From: Struthidea cinerea
Taxonomy: Eukaryota; Chordata; Aves; Passeriformes; Corcoracidae
Direction: 5' to 3'
Assembly (NCBI GenBank): GCA_013397865.1
Contig: VZTI01001175.1
Span: 2,092,823-2,156,822, forward strand
DNA length: 64,000 nt
The position numbers and the translations under genes were made by a program. Below are positions 50,831 through 64,000 of this stretch, piece by piece (position 1 is the stretch's first letter; each line of letters opens with the position of its first letter). The notes below the pieces were generated by a model. It had not been told where the DNA came from, searched no databases, and worked only from the letters and a program-made list of their open reading frames with translations.

Positions 50831-53800
50831 AATAATGTCAAAACATTTTTTAAAAATCCTTGGGTGTTTTAATCTTGGGTTTATTTCAAATACTCTGTAT
50901 CCGTATTTGAGTAAAAAGCAAAAAAAAATTGTGTTCTGGAAACTTTCCTGTAGCTAATGCTAATATAACCATATGATTTAAGCAGTAATACTAAAGCAAC
51001 CCCTTAAAAATATAACTCTGAATAATTTGTTGATAGAACTTAGGTACAAGGAACAGCTGTGAATCTTAGGATAGAAAGGCTGGGGTTTTTTTCAGTACTG
51101 AAGCACTTAGGTCAACCTTGATTCCTGCGACTTTGTTATATACCTGTGGGCTTGAGAATGTGATTAATCTAGACTTGCTGAAAAAACCTAAAAACCTTGT
51201 TTTACGTCATAAGAACTTTCCTTTTCAATAAAAGATGTGAAAAAGTCTGGGAAAATCTGGAATGTTACATTAAAAAATTGTCATCATATTTTAAGTTGAT
51301 GCTTTTTTTAAAAAGAGACATTTGGGTTTTGGGTTTTTTTGGAGGGGTGGTGTCATAGTTATGGAAAGCTTCCTTGTTCGTACATGCCTCCTGGCTGTTG
51401 TCCTTGATCCATGCTACCCTAGAAGGTAATTTAAATTTTTTTCTTGAGTGAACTAAAAGCATTAGTGTCTAGTTTTGAAACAAAATAGTGAAATTACTTG
51501 GAGTACTTTCAGTAGTGTGTGCTGATCATCATTAACAGCTCTTCTGTCCTAGGCAAGGTCACTGTTTTGCTACATGATTTTCTGTGGTTAAATTCACTGA
51601 AGTTGTGCTTGCAGTACTTGTATGTGTGTTATTTCACCTTGGTCAGTGTAAATAATAGCCCCCAAGGATGACAAAATGTCTTTAAGCCAGAGATCCATAC
51701 AGACTTTAACAGAAACCACTAAGAAAGTTCCTGAGAGAATAAACTCCTTTCTGAATACACCCAAATCTGTTATTCTGCCTTGATCGGTTCTCTGCAAGTG
51801 TCCGGGTGTTACGTATAATCTTCTGCCGTAATTGCCAGCTTTGTGTGGTGACAGTAAGGGAGACGTGGAGTGACAGGATGAAACACAGTGGGATCCAAGC
51901 TTGTAATATTTTTTCTTCCTGATTTTACACAATATGTCAGGCAGGAGGCTTGGAGTTTAAAATTTTAAGGTTTGGGGGTTTTTTTTCCTCAAGGATTTCC
52001 AATCCATCCTAAAACACCTGAGTTCCAAAACATGCTAGGGACATAATGCTGGCTTGAGGGGAGGGTAGGAGAAAGGGGAAAAAAAAAAAAAAAAGAAAGG
52101 AACATTTATTGATGCACACACCCACATGAGCAAAGCATCTTATACACAAAGCATCTACAGAGATGTGCTGTCATCAGAGCAGTGTTAATCACCTGATTTG
52201 GGCACAAAAAGCAGGGCAAAGGGAGGCACTGTGGTGCTTAATGGAAGTCCCGGAGATTAGTTGTGAGCTCTGCTGGTGATGACTGTGTTTATCCATACAA
52301 ACTTCTGAGGGGGAGTTTTTTTTCTAGGTTTAAGAAAATTGCACTCAAGAATATTCTTCTTTGGTATTTTGCAGAGTAACGTATTCTGCCAGACAGGGGC
52401 CTTTTTACTTATCTTTCTGTACATCAAAGTGTGTTTTCCCCTTGAAATATGGGAAGTTGACAACTGTACAACAGCAGCAGGGATCTGGGTTCACAGAGTA
52501 AGCAGTGTTTCATTATGCTGCTTTATTTGGATGGGCAACTGTGAGAAATAGCTTATGATGTATAAAATATCTGAGTCTCTTTTTGTACTTGAAGACATTG
52601 TTATCTCTATTTGAAGTTGGCTAGTGAAGGTCAGTCAGGCTAACTGCTTGCAAAAGAATATCCTGTCTCTGTTGGTAGGATACTCTTTTCAAAGTTCATT
52701 GCATCCAGCAAGCTATTTTTGTAAATACCACCCATCATGGCAAATTACATACTGTTAGTGGGAGGGGGAAAGGGAATGGTGTAGAAGTTCTTTTCATTTA
52801 AAAAAAAATCGATTATTGTTGCAAAGAGCATTGCATAGCCGTGATGAAAAGTCTAAGAAGTTAATTTGTTTAAGATTTGGTGTTGATCAGGAATGTCAAA
52901 TTGCACTGCGGAAGTGATACATTCTGTGATAACTGTAATACTGAAACTTTCACTCACTGATAACCATGGCAGTGATATACTGTGGTATTTTCATGACATT
53001 TCCTTTGCTTTACTTTGAAGTCTAGTTGGTTAAGTCAGGAAGTCTTTTTCTATTAGCAACACTGAAGTTACAGTGTTGTTTCTTCCTCTCTTTATGTTTT
53101 TTCTATTTGTTGTTCAGTGAGAATGGAACGCTGGCAGTGCAGTGCTAATAGTGACAAGCAGTCACTTATTTCTCCAGTCTATTACATTTTGAAATGAAAC
53201 CCGTTTAAAAATGGGATTTTATATTAAGTAACATTTTTAAAGGAATCAGTAGGTTCTTTGTGCTCTACTTATTAAAAATAAATCTTCGTCTTTCAGTGCT
53301 ATGTTGGCTTTAGGTTTTGTTATATGATGTCTGCTCAAATCTGCATAAACTGATGGTCCTGTCCCAGAAATATTTACAAACAAGAGCAATATTTGGTCAT
53401 TGTGCCTAATCTTGTGAAGAAAATTACTGATGTATGTTGGACTTGCAGAATTAGTTTCTCAAGAGATCCTGTTGGTTTTAAGAGAACTGATGCTGTTGCC
53501 TGCACAGGAGAGGCATTCACATGGAGATGCAGGTGGGGTGTAGCACTGGCCCAGAGAGAGACAGAGACCCTGTAACTCCCCCTTTTTACATTAAGTGGTT
53601 TTCTGACTGATTTTTTTTTCCACAATACACCCATTTCTAGGTTATTATTATCTACCTTGAATGTTCTGAATAGCAGTCATTGGCTTCCTGCATTGCAACT
53701 AAACCTGATCACAGTGTTGCATCTTCCATGTTTATATTTAAAGCACTCGTTATAATATATCTAATTTAAATAACTTTTTGGATATGCTGGTACATTTTTT

Positions 53801-56000
53801 GCTCAGTTTTTCTAGTCACTTGGAGTTACCTGTGTGAAAGAGAAAGCTACTTAAAAATTCATAACTTATTTTACGTCAGTGAAGATTATTGATTAATTTA
53901 AAGCTAATCCTGTTGAACTCACTGGCAACACTTATCCTTGTTCCGCCAGATTGCAGCTACTTTAAAACCACAGCTCAAAGCAAAATACTTTGCTTTCAAT
54001 GCAACCACCAGTGGAATGATGAAGATGCAAAAATACCTACCTCTAAGCTGTTGCTTTAAAAGGTTATCTAAAAATATCTGCATAAACTAGCTAAAAGGTC
54101 TTACCAGATGATAATCAGTAATTATTATGGAAACATCTGATTTGGAAAAACCCATGACACATCTCACATAAAAAAAAAAGAGTAAATTAGTTAGAAAAAT
54201 ATAAGCACTAATATTTCCATCAGTGTTTCATGTATCAGGGGAATTGGGCCCTCAGTCAGCGAATACAGCTAAGTCAGTTTTGTGCTGTGGCAAATCCCAT
54301 TGTGAAGAGGCTGTGAGTAATCAGAAGTGACAGCATAAGCACTTTCTGTTCGAAGTGATTTTACAGAAAGCATTATTTTCTGAGAAAAGTACACATATGG
54401 CTCCCATAATGCTGAAATCCCACTGCTGTATCCATTTATTAGCACTGGTGTTGGGAGAGGAAGTTTTGCAAGTGGTGTTCATATTTAAGACCCTTTCCTC
54501 TGCGTTTCCATTCCATAAAACATCCTTAAAATGGTAGGAATTGGCCCAATAGGCAAGGGCAGGGCAAGAGTGTCTGGCAAGGGGATGTTAGGACAGTTTG
54601 TGAAGATGAGGATGCTGTCAGGAGCTGTACCTGTTGTTCAGGGGTCACTCAAGAAGTCAAACAGCAGCAAAAATGCTTTTCCTTGGTGGAAGAGTCAATG
54701 GGCCAAGAGCAGCTGTAATTTCCAATTCAAAGAGTGAGGCAGACCCTTGGAAAAACCTAGAGAGAGGGGTTTGCACTCATACCAAAAACTGCATTAATAT
54801 CATCAATGCATTTTGATGTAGGTGCTTCAGATCTCTCTGCTTCTTCTCCCTCTGGCCCTCTTCTTGCCCTAAGCCATTGTTCCTATAATGGTGCTCACCT
54901 CCTTGTCACGCCCTCCTGTCCTGTCTTGTCACCTGCTCTGAGCCAGCCAGTAATGGTTGGGCCGCAATGAAAATCCGAGAAGTTTTACTCTTACAAATTA
55001 TGAATTTAAAGGATGAATTTGCCCCTCGTAGTAGCTACTTATACCTAAAGGGTTTTTTTTGTTATGCTTGGGGGTTTTTTGTTTTTATTGGTTACCTTGG
55101 CTCTACAGTTTGTGGCTATAACACTAATTGCTTCCATGAGGAATGTGCACATTTGGCCAGGGCCTTTCAATTTAAGTTAATACACGTACATAATCAAGTT
55201 CCAGTATTCTGATTTCTGTAAATTGCTTACCGCTGTGTCACATTTACAAAACTGCCCAAAGGAACTACTCAGAACTTCACTTCCCAAAGCCTGAGGTCTC
55301 TTAGCTTTTCAGGGAAAACAAGGGTCCCAGTGCTCGCACTTGTAGAGCTTGGTAGTTCAAAAACAAAACGCCAATGGCAACATAAATGCAATTTTTAAAA
55401 AAGTCCTCACGATAGTTATGTCAAACTTGATAGCTAAATATTTGGGATTGGCACTAGGGTTTTATGTATCTATCAAAAACATGAATAATTTGAAACCATT
55501 GGCTTTGGAAGTTAGCTCTATATTTGCAAATAAGGTGTCTCCCGTTTTCTGAGTTATTGTAATTTACTGCCTCTCTGAGATGTTCCACAACCAAGAGGCC
55601 TGAAATAAAAGTCTATTTTTTTTTCCATAGTCATTTGTTTTGGAAGAGGTGGTTGAAAGAATTGGAGGGTAGCAAAGGAATTTCAGATCTCTCTGTCTTT
55701 CATGAATATTAAGCCAGACAATCCCAATTCCAGAATTTCTTTACAGGCCTCAATCTCAAATGAAATGTTTCAGGTACTTGTACAGCTTCCAGTAACCTCT
55801 TTCTCGTCGTCTCAGAAAATTACCCCCAAGGAGAGTGGAGCTTAAATACTGATGGGTCTGAGTACATCACCAGTTATCTACTAAAGTGGAGACAATATTG
55901 TTTGTGTTCAAGCATGAATTCCAATGACATTTAACAGACTTAATTTTATCTTTATTTGGTATTATGAATTTTGCCTCATTCTGTTCACTCTGTTGCTTTC
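50831..56000. other. Noncoding DNA, no gene seen
   Basis: The stretch is AT-rich, with A16 at 52079-52094, a 10-bp word repeated with 16-bp spacing at 52131-52156, and several T/G-rich patches (about 51321-51342 and 55050-55090). No coding segment was recognised. Confidence 0.7.
52079..52094. repeat. A16 homopolymer
   Basis: This is an A run in a purine-rich context. It could be the A-tail of a decayed retroposed sequence, but no body is recognisable upstream. Confidence 0.85.
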
Positions 56001-56009
56001 TTTAAAATG

Positions 56010-56320
56010 CCTCTCAGATTTCACTGGCACTGGACCATTGTTGGTGATTGCTGCCACATGCCTGTCTAGCATGAAAACATCTTTATTACTTCAGAAAGTC
56101 TATCTTCAGCAGCTTGGAGATATTTGCATCTGGCTTGGAATTGTGGCAAGCAATAGTCATACTGAGAGAGCTGTTCGTTTGGCTTTAATGAGCATAAGCT
56201 ACAGCTTGCCATCAAGGAACTGCTTCAGCTTAATAACACAGCAAACGACTTGTGCTGCTCAAAGCTGTTCTGTCGGGTGGTTTGATGGGCACTGGTTAAT
56301 AGGAGTGTGGGAAAATTTTT
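56010..56320. promoter_or_regulatory. Possible conserved noncoding element
   Basis: This is homopolymer-poor, balanced sequence with a POU-type octamer ATTTGCAT at 56122-56129 and several TAAT cores. It is stop-free on the + strand for 132 codons (55924-56322), but the translation looks random and I see no splice structure that uses all of it. Constraint could be either regulatory or coding; neither is shown. Confidence 0.3.
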
Positions 56321-56662
56321 AGCCATGGAAAATACAGGGGGCTTCCAGAGCAGTGCTGGTATCTTCTTTTTGTATCAGCTCCAGTTCTAAACCAGCAGTG
56401 TGGAGATAGGCATTCCAGCAGCAAAGTTGAAGCAATGCATGTTGAAACATTTACTGGGGAGGTATAGGGAGAGAATATACCATTAAAGTCTTCACACAGA
56501 GGGGACATCCTTCCACCTTTAATGTACAAATCATGGAAATTATCATTCTTCTTTTAGAGTGGCTGCTATGTGTCTGATAAAATAGATTAACAATGAAATA
56601 TACGTCAAAAGAATTTGCTCAGTGGTTGCTTTGCTAACACTGGTGTTGTTTCTTCCCTGCAG

Positions 56663-56692
56663 GTATTTCTGTAACAAAGAAGACTCATACAT
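56663..56692 (+). CDS. Candidate 30-nt microexon
   Basis: A very good acceptor (TTGTTTCTTCCCTGCAG, AG at 56661-56662) is followed after exactly 30 nt by GTAAGTAA, a strong donor, although the last exon base is T where G is preferred. The length is a multiple of three. Two frames are open: one reads YFCNKEDSY, the other ISVTKKTHT; the third has a stop. Frame-preserving microexons with strong signals are a known feature of neuronal genes in large introns. I do not recognise either peptide, and one strong acceptor-donor pair this close can arise by chance in 64 kb. Confidence 0.2.
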
Positions 56693-59600
56693 GTAAGTAA
56701 TATCTTTTGATTTGGCCTTCTCTCAGAAATGGAATTTCTGTTAGGCTGTGCTGTGGTACTCAGACTGATTGGTGTTGGTCTGGCCTGAGAAAGCTCCATT
56801 TAAAAAATTCTGGTGTTTTTTCTGCCTTAGGGGTTTCAGTCCTTGCCCAAAGTGGCGTTAGATGTACAATGTGTATGTGTATATGTGGTACTCATGTATT
56901 TGTTAAGTCAGAGGGCAGAAGAAGAAAGTTGTGAGGAAGAGCAGAATTCCTTACTCTACCTTACAGCTGGCTGATTAACATATCTAGAAAATACAGGTGA
57001 GGGGAGTGGTTGGTTTTATGTCTGTTATATATGCAGTATGATTCAAATCAAAATAATTTAGTTGTACATCTTCTGTCCCTTCCTATGCATTAATATATAA
57101 GATAAATAATTCTCTGCTCATGCTGGAGGAACCTGATGAAAAAGAGGAGGTTATTGTTTTGCTCTCAACCATATAAGCAAACAGCCCCTATAAATGGCAA
57201 CCTTGGATGTGGCTGTGGATGTGTGCATTTACTTACATACACATTTATTCCAAATCCTGTTCAAAGACATCATTTCTGGGGATCAACTCTTATCTACCCT
57301 GCAGGGAGCTAGAAGCACAATTCCAAGAAAATATCGCAATTTTTAGCTGAAGGAGATATGTTGAGATACTTCAGATACTATGGAGGTTTGGAAATCTGGT
57401 AGTGCAAGAACTGTATTTGCGCAGGATCTGAAACAGTAGTAGGCTAAAGCCGAGGCTATTACTCTCATGAAAGCCCTCTAACAAAACAGGTGGTAGGCTG
57501 CTCAAAATTTATAAATACATATGCATTTTATGTATTTGAAGTATGTTCGCTGCAGCTTCTAGGTCATCGTAAAGTGTCTTACATGGCTTTCATTCTTATT
57601 TCATTCCTGGTTTTATAATACTCATGGAGTGAAAAATCTGACTTGAGATGATGAATTTTCACTGTGTAGAGTTAAAAAGCAGATTTAGGAATTTCAAATG
57701 AGAAGCTGATTTGTGTGAGTTTTGAAACAAATTTTAAATGTCTCAGACTTTTAGAGGATGACGGTCCTCTTCTGCTTAGGTGGGCTTGCTGCTTAATGCA
57801 TTGTGAGGGCTAGACCCTCTTTGGCTGAGTGATGGTTTTATTGAACTTAATGAGAGCTACAGGCAGGCAGCTGAGGACAGGATTTGACCCTGGTATTTTT
57901 GGTGAATATTTGAGCTCCTGCTGACTGGGATTGACAGCACAGGAGACTGAAGTACTCCATATATCCGCAGGCCAGGCAGTGTCCAGCTTCCTCGCGCAGC
58001 CTTGCCCATGGGCTCAGCCCTGGTGTGGGGCCACCCCCCTCTCTAGAGGTGCTGAGTAGCTGGGTGTTTGTGTCGGCTCGGGCCTTGTGTAGAGATGAAT
58101 GGTGGTTTGTAACAACCCCCTGGGAATCAGCCAAAAACACCCTGGTTTTTGTACAGCAGTGCCCTGAACTGACCTGCAGAGCCATGGCTCTAGCTCCAGT
58201 ATTGGGAATTTTGTAGGGAAGATTAAGTAGTAATCACAGACCTAAAGAGCACAGGAAACTGCATAAAGCTCCTCAGCCACACCAGACTGGTGCAGTGTTG
58301 TCACCGTGTGTCTCAGCTGAAGCTGTTCCAGGCCTGTGATGAAAAAAAGATGTGTTCCTCGACTATGAGAGATGATTAGTACTGCTCACCATACAAGGCC
58401 TTTCATCTAGTTCAAACAGAAATTAGGGTCCCAGTGTCTTTCATGTTGAGAACTCTGTGCTTTTCTAAGAGAACTGTCAAAGAGTAGTTCCCCGATTTGT
58501 TAATCAGTTGTCATGCAATTGCTGAAGCATGAACAGAAAAGTTCCCTGAATAATGGGAAGATAAGCTTGCCCATTAAGGAGGGATTAAAATAGAAGGAGC
58601 AATACGCTGTAATTGGCATGATGAAAATGTAAGCTACGTTTGCTAGCAAATATGCATGAGGTTTCATTCAGTTTTGGTTGAAGTTCTTTTAGAATTCATT
58701 TCTGTTATGACAAATTCTCATAGAGCAGGAATGGAGGTAAATTGTGCATCTTTGGCATTTCAGCATCATGCACAATAAGCTTTTTTCCCCCTTGTTGCCT
58801 AGAATTAGGTTTTTTTGTTGAATAGAAAAAGTAGCCAATAAAATTCACATTGTTGGAATGAGTTAGAAAAAAATCATTTAATATAAACACCTAAATACAA
58901 GAATTACAAAGTCAGAGTTATTAACAACTACAAATGACAGAGTTTGTGCACCAAGATATGATCTAGAATATGCCTATCACTTCGTGTCAGTATAAATAAT
59001 TTATGCAAATGAAGTTACATAGAGTAAGATTTCTGCAAAGAAATTTCAAAAAACATTCTTGCAAACACTTTGTGCATTGCCTGCACTGATTTTTAGAAAT
59101 ATGGATGAAGTTTACAATGTGTGGCATATAAGGGTGTTGACTGACTGTGAACTACCACTTATACCATTTGATTTAATTAGGGAGAAAGAAATGGAGTGGA
59201 GAAAATGAGTGGAGGAGAGGAAAGAAAATAGTGGAGAAAAAAAAAATTCTAACATAATGCCAGAAAGTTTGATACATGATGCATTTCAAACATCAGATGA
59301 ATCCTTTTCAGACTTCACCCTAACAGCTGTTTTAATTGTGCAGGTTCTGAAATTGGTGGTGGTCTGTCTCCTGTACTTAATTGTTCCAGGGTTTATTGTT
59401 TGAGAGTTTGGGTACATTTTATCCTCTTCTTGGCATTAGTCTGTGACAAAAGTGTCCTGTCAGCTGAAACTGAACTCCTGTGCTGGTGGCAGGTGCTCAG
59501 GTAGTTCTGAATCTAACAGTAGCTTAATATTTGTACACACGTAATATAGTAGTGCTGAAGAAATGCAGGTCTTTCATAATGTAACTATCTAAATAAAACC

Positions 59601-62600
59601 TGAGAGATTTTTATCCTTTTTGAGGCAACTAATTTTATCCAAGTATTCTACTTCGTTGGTGCTTCTCCACATTTTCTCTTTAACACAGTTTAAATGTTGC
59701 AAAACCTGACACTTTTAAACAGCGAGTGCAATAGTCTTCCAAGCAGCACTAAGGGGATAAATGTTAGCCACCCCAAAATGCCCTTCTTTGCTCAGTTCAA
59801 GTTTAAGATTAAACAGGCTTTTGAAGAAAAATTTCATGCCTTCTGTCTGTTTGTAGAATTATTCTCTTAAGCTCACATGGCTATTTGTCAGGTTAACCAT
59901 CACTTCAGGTAAACTGTAGTCTGTCAGATGGTAGAGGACAAGTCCTGTCTCATCTTCCATACCAAGTAGGACTTCTGGTCTTTCAGTTCTTTTTTGACTC
60001 GAGGAAGACATGACTGGCATTTAGATTCTTTTCTCATCATTTGATTGGCACTAATATTTGTAAAACAACCCTCTTCCTGCCATCTCTCATGCTCTGAATA
60101 GAAAAGTATTCCAAGTGATTGTAACTTTGCACAACTTCACCCTTTTTGCAAATTCAGAGGGGTATCATTGTATCAGTGGTAATAAAAATCTGAAATTCTG
60201 GAAAGCAGAAGGCTGCAAAGGACCTGGCACTTAATACTGACTGACTTGGCTTTAGGCTGTTCTGAAGCGTGTAGTATTTAGTTTCCAGCATCTTAAATCT
60301 AAATCTTGTCATACTTCATGTAATTAGTTTCGTGACCTCTACCAGACCACTTGTGACTCAGAATTATCATACAAATCAATCACCTTATTTTTCTTCAGAT
60401 CCTGTTTTTATCTTGGGCACTGACTTTCTTAAATGAATTTGAACTTGACTGCCTCTCCAAGTAAGGGGTGGTTTCCTGCAGATGCACCCGGAAGGCGAAT
60501 ATTGTACTGAATCCAGGATGTAATGGAACCTTCTTTCTCTCGCTGTTTGAGTTGTGAAGAGCCACAGTCAGAAGCTTTGAAGGAGTTTGATTGCATAGCT
60601 GGAGTTCATATTTACACTGATGTCCAGATACGTTCAGTCATTTGCTTACCTGGCATTTGTAAAATAGTAAAATGCATAGATTTTACAAGCCTTCCTCACA
60701 ATTTTCTGTTCAGAGCTCCTACCATCCTTTGGAATATTGTTCTGCAGCAGAAAAGAACCAGGGGCCCTGGCTCTGAATAACACAGACTCATCAGAGCAGA
60801 GGTGGGGACTTACAGGGGTGCTCTTACCTGGCCTAGATTAACTAGGTACTGCTTTGAACGAGGTGCTGCTTACTGGCTTCAACTTTCTAGTGGTAGTGCA
60901 CCTACAGTTCACTGTCACCACAGTGTGGATCATGGCCGTTCTGAGCTGAGGCCAGGAGTGACAGCTGCTTCATGCATTTAGACTAAATTACTACCATTTG
61001 GAGAGAAAGAGCATGTTTCATTTTGTGATTTATCAAGATATTTAAGTTAATTTTTCTTAAACAATTATGTCAGTCGGCATCTCTGTATGAATTCCTTAAT
61101 TTTGGGTGAACTGTTCCTTACTTAAACTGAAATTATCCTTTCAGTTGATTTCTGGCACATAAGAAATGTTTCCAAAGCTAGGTGCTGATTTTAATGACAT
61201 GAGCTCCTGCTGGAAAATTAAGTGGAAACTGCGTGCTTTTAATTTTTAACACTAAATAAAACCATTTGCATGAAGAACTGGCAGCTTTGTTGGTGAAGGG
61301 TAGAAGTAAACCCATCCCTTCTGCTATCTGAGATCCCAACCCCTTTCCTCACTCCTACATCAAGCTATGGGACTGTTCCTACACTCATCTGGCTGTAGGT
61401 GTTGGTCTTGAGGTGTATCTTGACTCAGTGTTCTTTGATAAGTACACAGGAACTCTGGACTAAGGGGGCAATTCATGTTCCGAGTTTACACTGCAGATGG
61501 GAGGCCCTGACTGTGCCACACGGAGGGCGACTTGGCTGCCCACTGTGCGGGACAAGAGCTGGGAAGTTGGAGTGACAGTTCAGGTGTCTCCACTGGTGCC
61601 CATAGTCCTGACAAGCCCCTGAGCCTTTGCCTGGACCTCGGAGTGCTATGCCTGCATTGCTGCTGTGGCACAATGAGCCAAAACCAGGGAATGTCTTGTT
61701 TGTGAGTCAAAGGTGTGCTCTTAACACCGTCCTGGGCAGAGATCCATTCCTGCATCATGGCCTTCCTATCTTTGACTCCAAGCAGTTGCTAAGAAGAGCA
61801 CATTACTTGTTGAAAATGAAGAGGCAGATTTGGGGCAGAAGGCAGCTCTTGAGCTTCTCAGATGTCCAAATATCCTAGAACTGTTGTTCACCAAAGTTCT
61901 CCAAGCATTTATTAATGTTTGCAGCTTAACGGAACCCAAGATCCATATTTCTCTTCTGCTCTGATTTTACTTTCCTTACTGTATTTACTGCCACTGCTAA
62001 AGATTTCTCAATGTTTGCTGGTTATTTTGTTTAATTGCATTAAAGGGAAAACCACTGTGACTTTTTTTACTGATCTGATTTATAATTACTTGTCTACTAT
62101 GCATTGTACTGTCAACTTCACCTCATGTGTTTCATGTGCGGACTAAAGTAAGTAAACGATACTTTCCCCTCACAAAACAGAAGCCTTCAGAAAACTGATG
62201 GTTAACAGGATCTGCTGTTAGCACCAAGGCCTAAAGAGAACAGGTGAAAACTAAACCCTGTCCCCTGAGGCCAATAAAATAGCTGTTTGGTCCCCTGTGT
62301 GTAACCTCCTAATAACTTTACTGGGCAGCCTTAAGATCCCTTGGGGGCTTCTCTGCAAGAGCATTCCCTCTCTTTGTTCAGATTGCTTATTAAAAATGAT
62401 TTTATAATGAAGTTGCCTCAAATAGCTGCTACTTTCCTGCTTGTCCTTGAAGCACTGTTTGCCCTGGTGAAGAATCTTAAGACAGCTATCTAGGGCTGTT
62501 CTCTTGTTCAAAACTTTTACTGAACTACTGCTACACTTTTTTCTTTTTCTTTTTCTCTTTTTTTTTCTTTTTTTTTTAATTTAACTTCCCTGCTGTGAGC

Positions 62601-64000
62601 CAAAGAAAGCCTCTTCATCAGCAGCTCAGCATTGTACCTTTAATTCCCCTTTGAGGCCATCCCTGTGGAAAGTTTGGTTTGGTTGCCACTCAAAAACACT
62701 CTGTCAGTGACTTGTTTGTTGCCTGAGAGAGAATGAATGTTGCCTTCTTTTTGTGTGGCCAAATTATTGAGTACAGGGACAAAGATGAAGGCGTTGTCAA
62801 ATAATGAGGAGCGGTGGGAATATTTTTAAAGTCAGAAAGTGTTTCTGGCTTGCTTGGGAGAAAGAGTACACAGAACGGCAATGTGTGTGGATGTGGGACT
62901 TCTGTGACATGGCTCTAGGTGAAATCCGTGGATGCTCTGGTTCTTCCTGGCAGTTTTGCACCAGTGAAACATTTCCTCTGTAAAAGTTCCAGCATTTGTG
63001 AGAGAGACCAGCCCTTTGCCCATGTGGAAACAGCCATGGGTAAAGTATCAAAAGAATTGATTAATGTATGTTTTGTGTCCTCAGAGAATAACTGGTCAGA
63101 GCTGAGACAAACCTGGTGCCTCTAATCTTCTCTTAGCTGCCCAAAAGCTTGGCATGTGCCTGGCCCCCAACCCTTTGGCACAGTTGGAAGGAACATTTCA
63201 TTTTCTCTAAGGCTGATAGAACAGGCAATTAAATGCACTGCCCTGGAAGTCCCATGGGGAACTCTGTCTAATAGCTGCACTTGAAGATAATATCAGGTCT
63301 CTTCTCTGGTTCTGTTCTGAGTATATGGAGCAGCTTCTATCTATATGGGGTTTTTGGCTGTAACCATTAATTATGGGCGTACTTTATTCTGAGTTTTCTG
63401 GTAAATACCTTCAGATAGGGGTTTCTGTGCCTTTATAATGAAGTAGAATGCAAACCAGAGCAAGGGAAAAACTGCAAATGAGTTGAGAAGTAATTTTGAC
63501 AAATGAAGACTGATAAATATTTGCAAAATGTTAATCATCCAGTGTGAAAATTTATGTGTCTGTGTACACTGGATTATAGTTCAGATACTTCTAAATTGCA
63601 AATCAATATATTCCAGTTTTGCTCACACTTCATTTCTTTTTCTGGTTGCTCCTATGGAAGCAGACAAGATGGGCAAAGACATTCCCTTTGATGTTTAAAA
63701 AATTATTTGGAGGCCCATGTTTTAAGGAATGATGAAGTGTTAGGAGAGCATTAAGGGGTTTCTGTCATTAGAGATATAAATTCTGTTAGTGTGGTTGATG
63801 GATACGAAGAGATTGTGGACGTGACTCAAAAATAAATTTAAACAGTTTGTGGATGCAGGCAGTAAATACATTGGGAATGTCTGTAGCGTTCTCTTAAAGA
63901 GAGAACCTTAAAGTCTTGCTTTATAATTTCGTAGAAGTTGCTCTTGCATGTTTTGTACCCTTCTTTTTTCTATCTATTAATTCCTAAGGCTGCTCATTTG
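56693..64000. other. Noncoding DNA, no gene seen
   Basis: The stretch has a GC-richer patch at about 57950-58100, a CNE-like stretch near 58560-58660, a purine-rich tract at about 59180-59250, an octamer ATGCAAAT at 59003-59010 and a pyrimidine-rich tract at 62538-62580. No reading frame has recognisable content. A 9-bp inverted repeat with a 20-nt loop at 63537-63574 is within chance expectation. Confidence 0.7.
62538..62580. repeat. Pyrimidine-rich low-complexity tract
   Basis: T runs interrupted by single C (TTTTTC-like units) extend over about 40 bp. It is simple sequence with no attached repeat body visible. Confidence 0.85.

Noticed and set aside
63537..63574. 9-bp perfect inverted repeat ATCCAGTGT / ACACTGGAT with 20-nt loop
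   Set aside because: The stem does not extend beyond 9 bp, and such repeats are expected by chance in a window of this size, so a microRNA precursor is not supported.
1..64000. CRISPR arrays, tRNA or rRNA genes, bacterial operons, intact endogenous retroviruses
   Set aside because: No regularly spaced repeats, cloverleaf-type tRNA boxes, rRNA cores, LTR pairs or retroviral reading frames were seen on either strand.

Overview
This looks like vertebrate nuclear DNA, most likely from a bird or another sauropsid. It is AT-rich and poor in interspersed repeats. It has one clear CR1-type LINE 3' end, with an 8-bp terminal repeat, at about 49650-49747. A second, worn CR1-like end in the opposite orientation lies near 50794-50830, and there is one plausible ancient MIR-like SINE relic near 46971-47032. 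Long homopolymers, T/G-rich low-complexity tracts and two runs of N show a draft assembly. There are no operons, ribosome binding sites, phage genes, CRISPR arrays or other prokaryotic features. Short reading frames occur everywhere at chance density, and I recognise no protein among them.

Layout: 1-5.9 kb is noncoding. At 5.92-6.28 kb there is a sharp CpG-rich island, preceded by a TATAAAA motif and an initiator-like motif. About 550 bp further on (6821-6978, + strand) is a stop-free segment bounded by good splice signals, with a zinc-finger-like Cys/His pattern. It is the best coding-exon candidate here, but it is unproven. From 7 to 43.9 kb I see only noncoding DNA, with low-complexity tracts, small perfect tandem duplications (9, 27 and 11 bp units), assembly gaps and several stretches that look like conserved noncoding elements. 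A weaker CpG-rich patch lies at 43.92-44.11 kb. The interspersed repeats and a 17-bp duplication cluster at 47-51 kb. A possible 30-nt microexon lies at 56663-56692, and the rest is noncoding.

The most economical reading is intronic or intergenic euchromatin of a large gene neighbourhood. One possible promoter is near 6 kb, and there may be one or two isolated exons. No gene can be named from the sequence alone. I found no convincing undescribed system. The leads worth testing are the 6-kb island with its downstream exon-like segment, the 56.66-kb microexon, and the CNE-like stretches.
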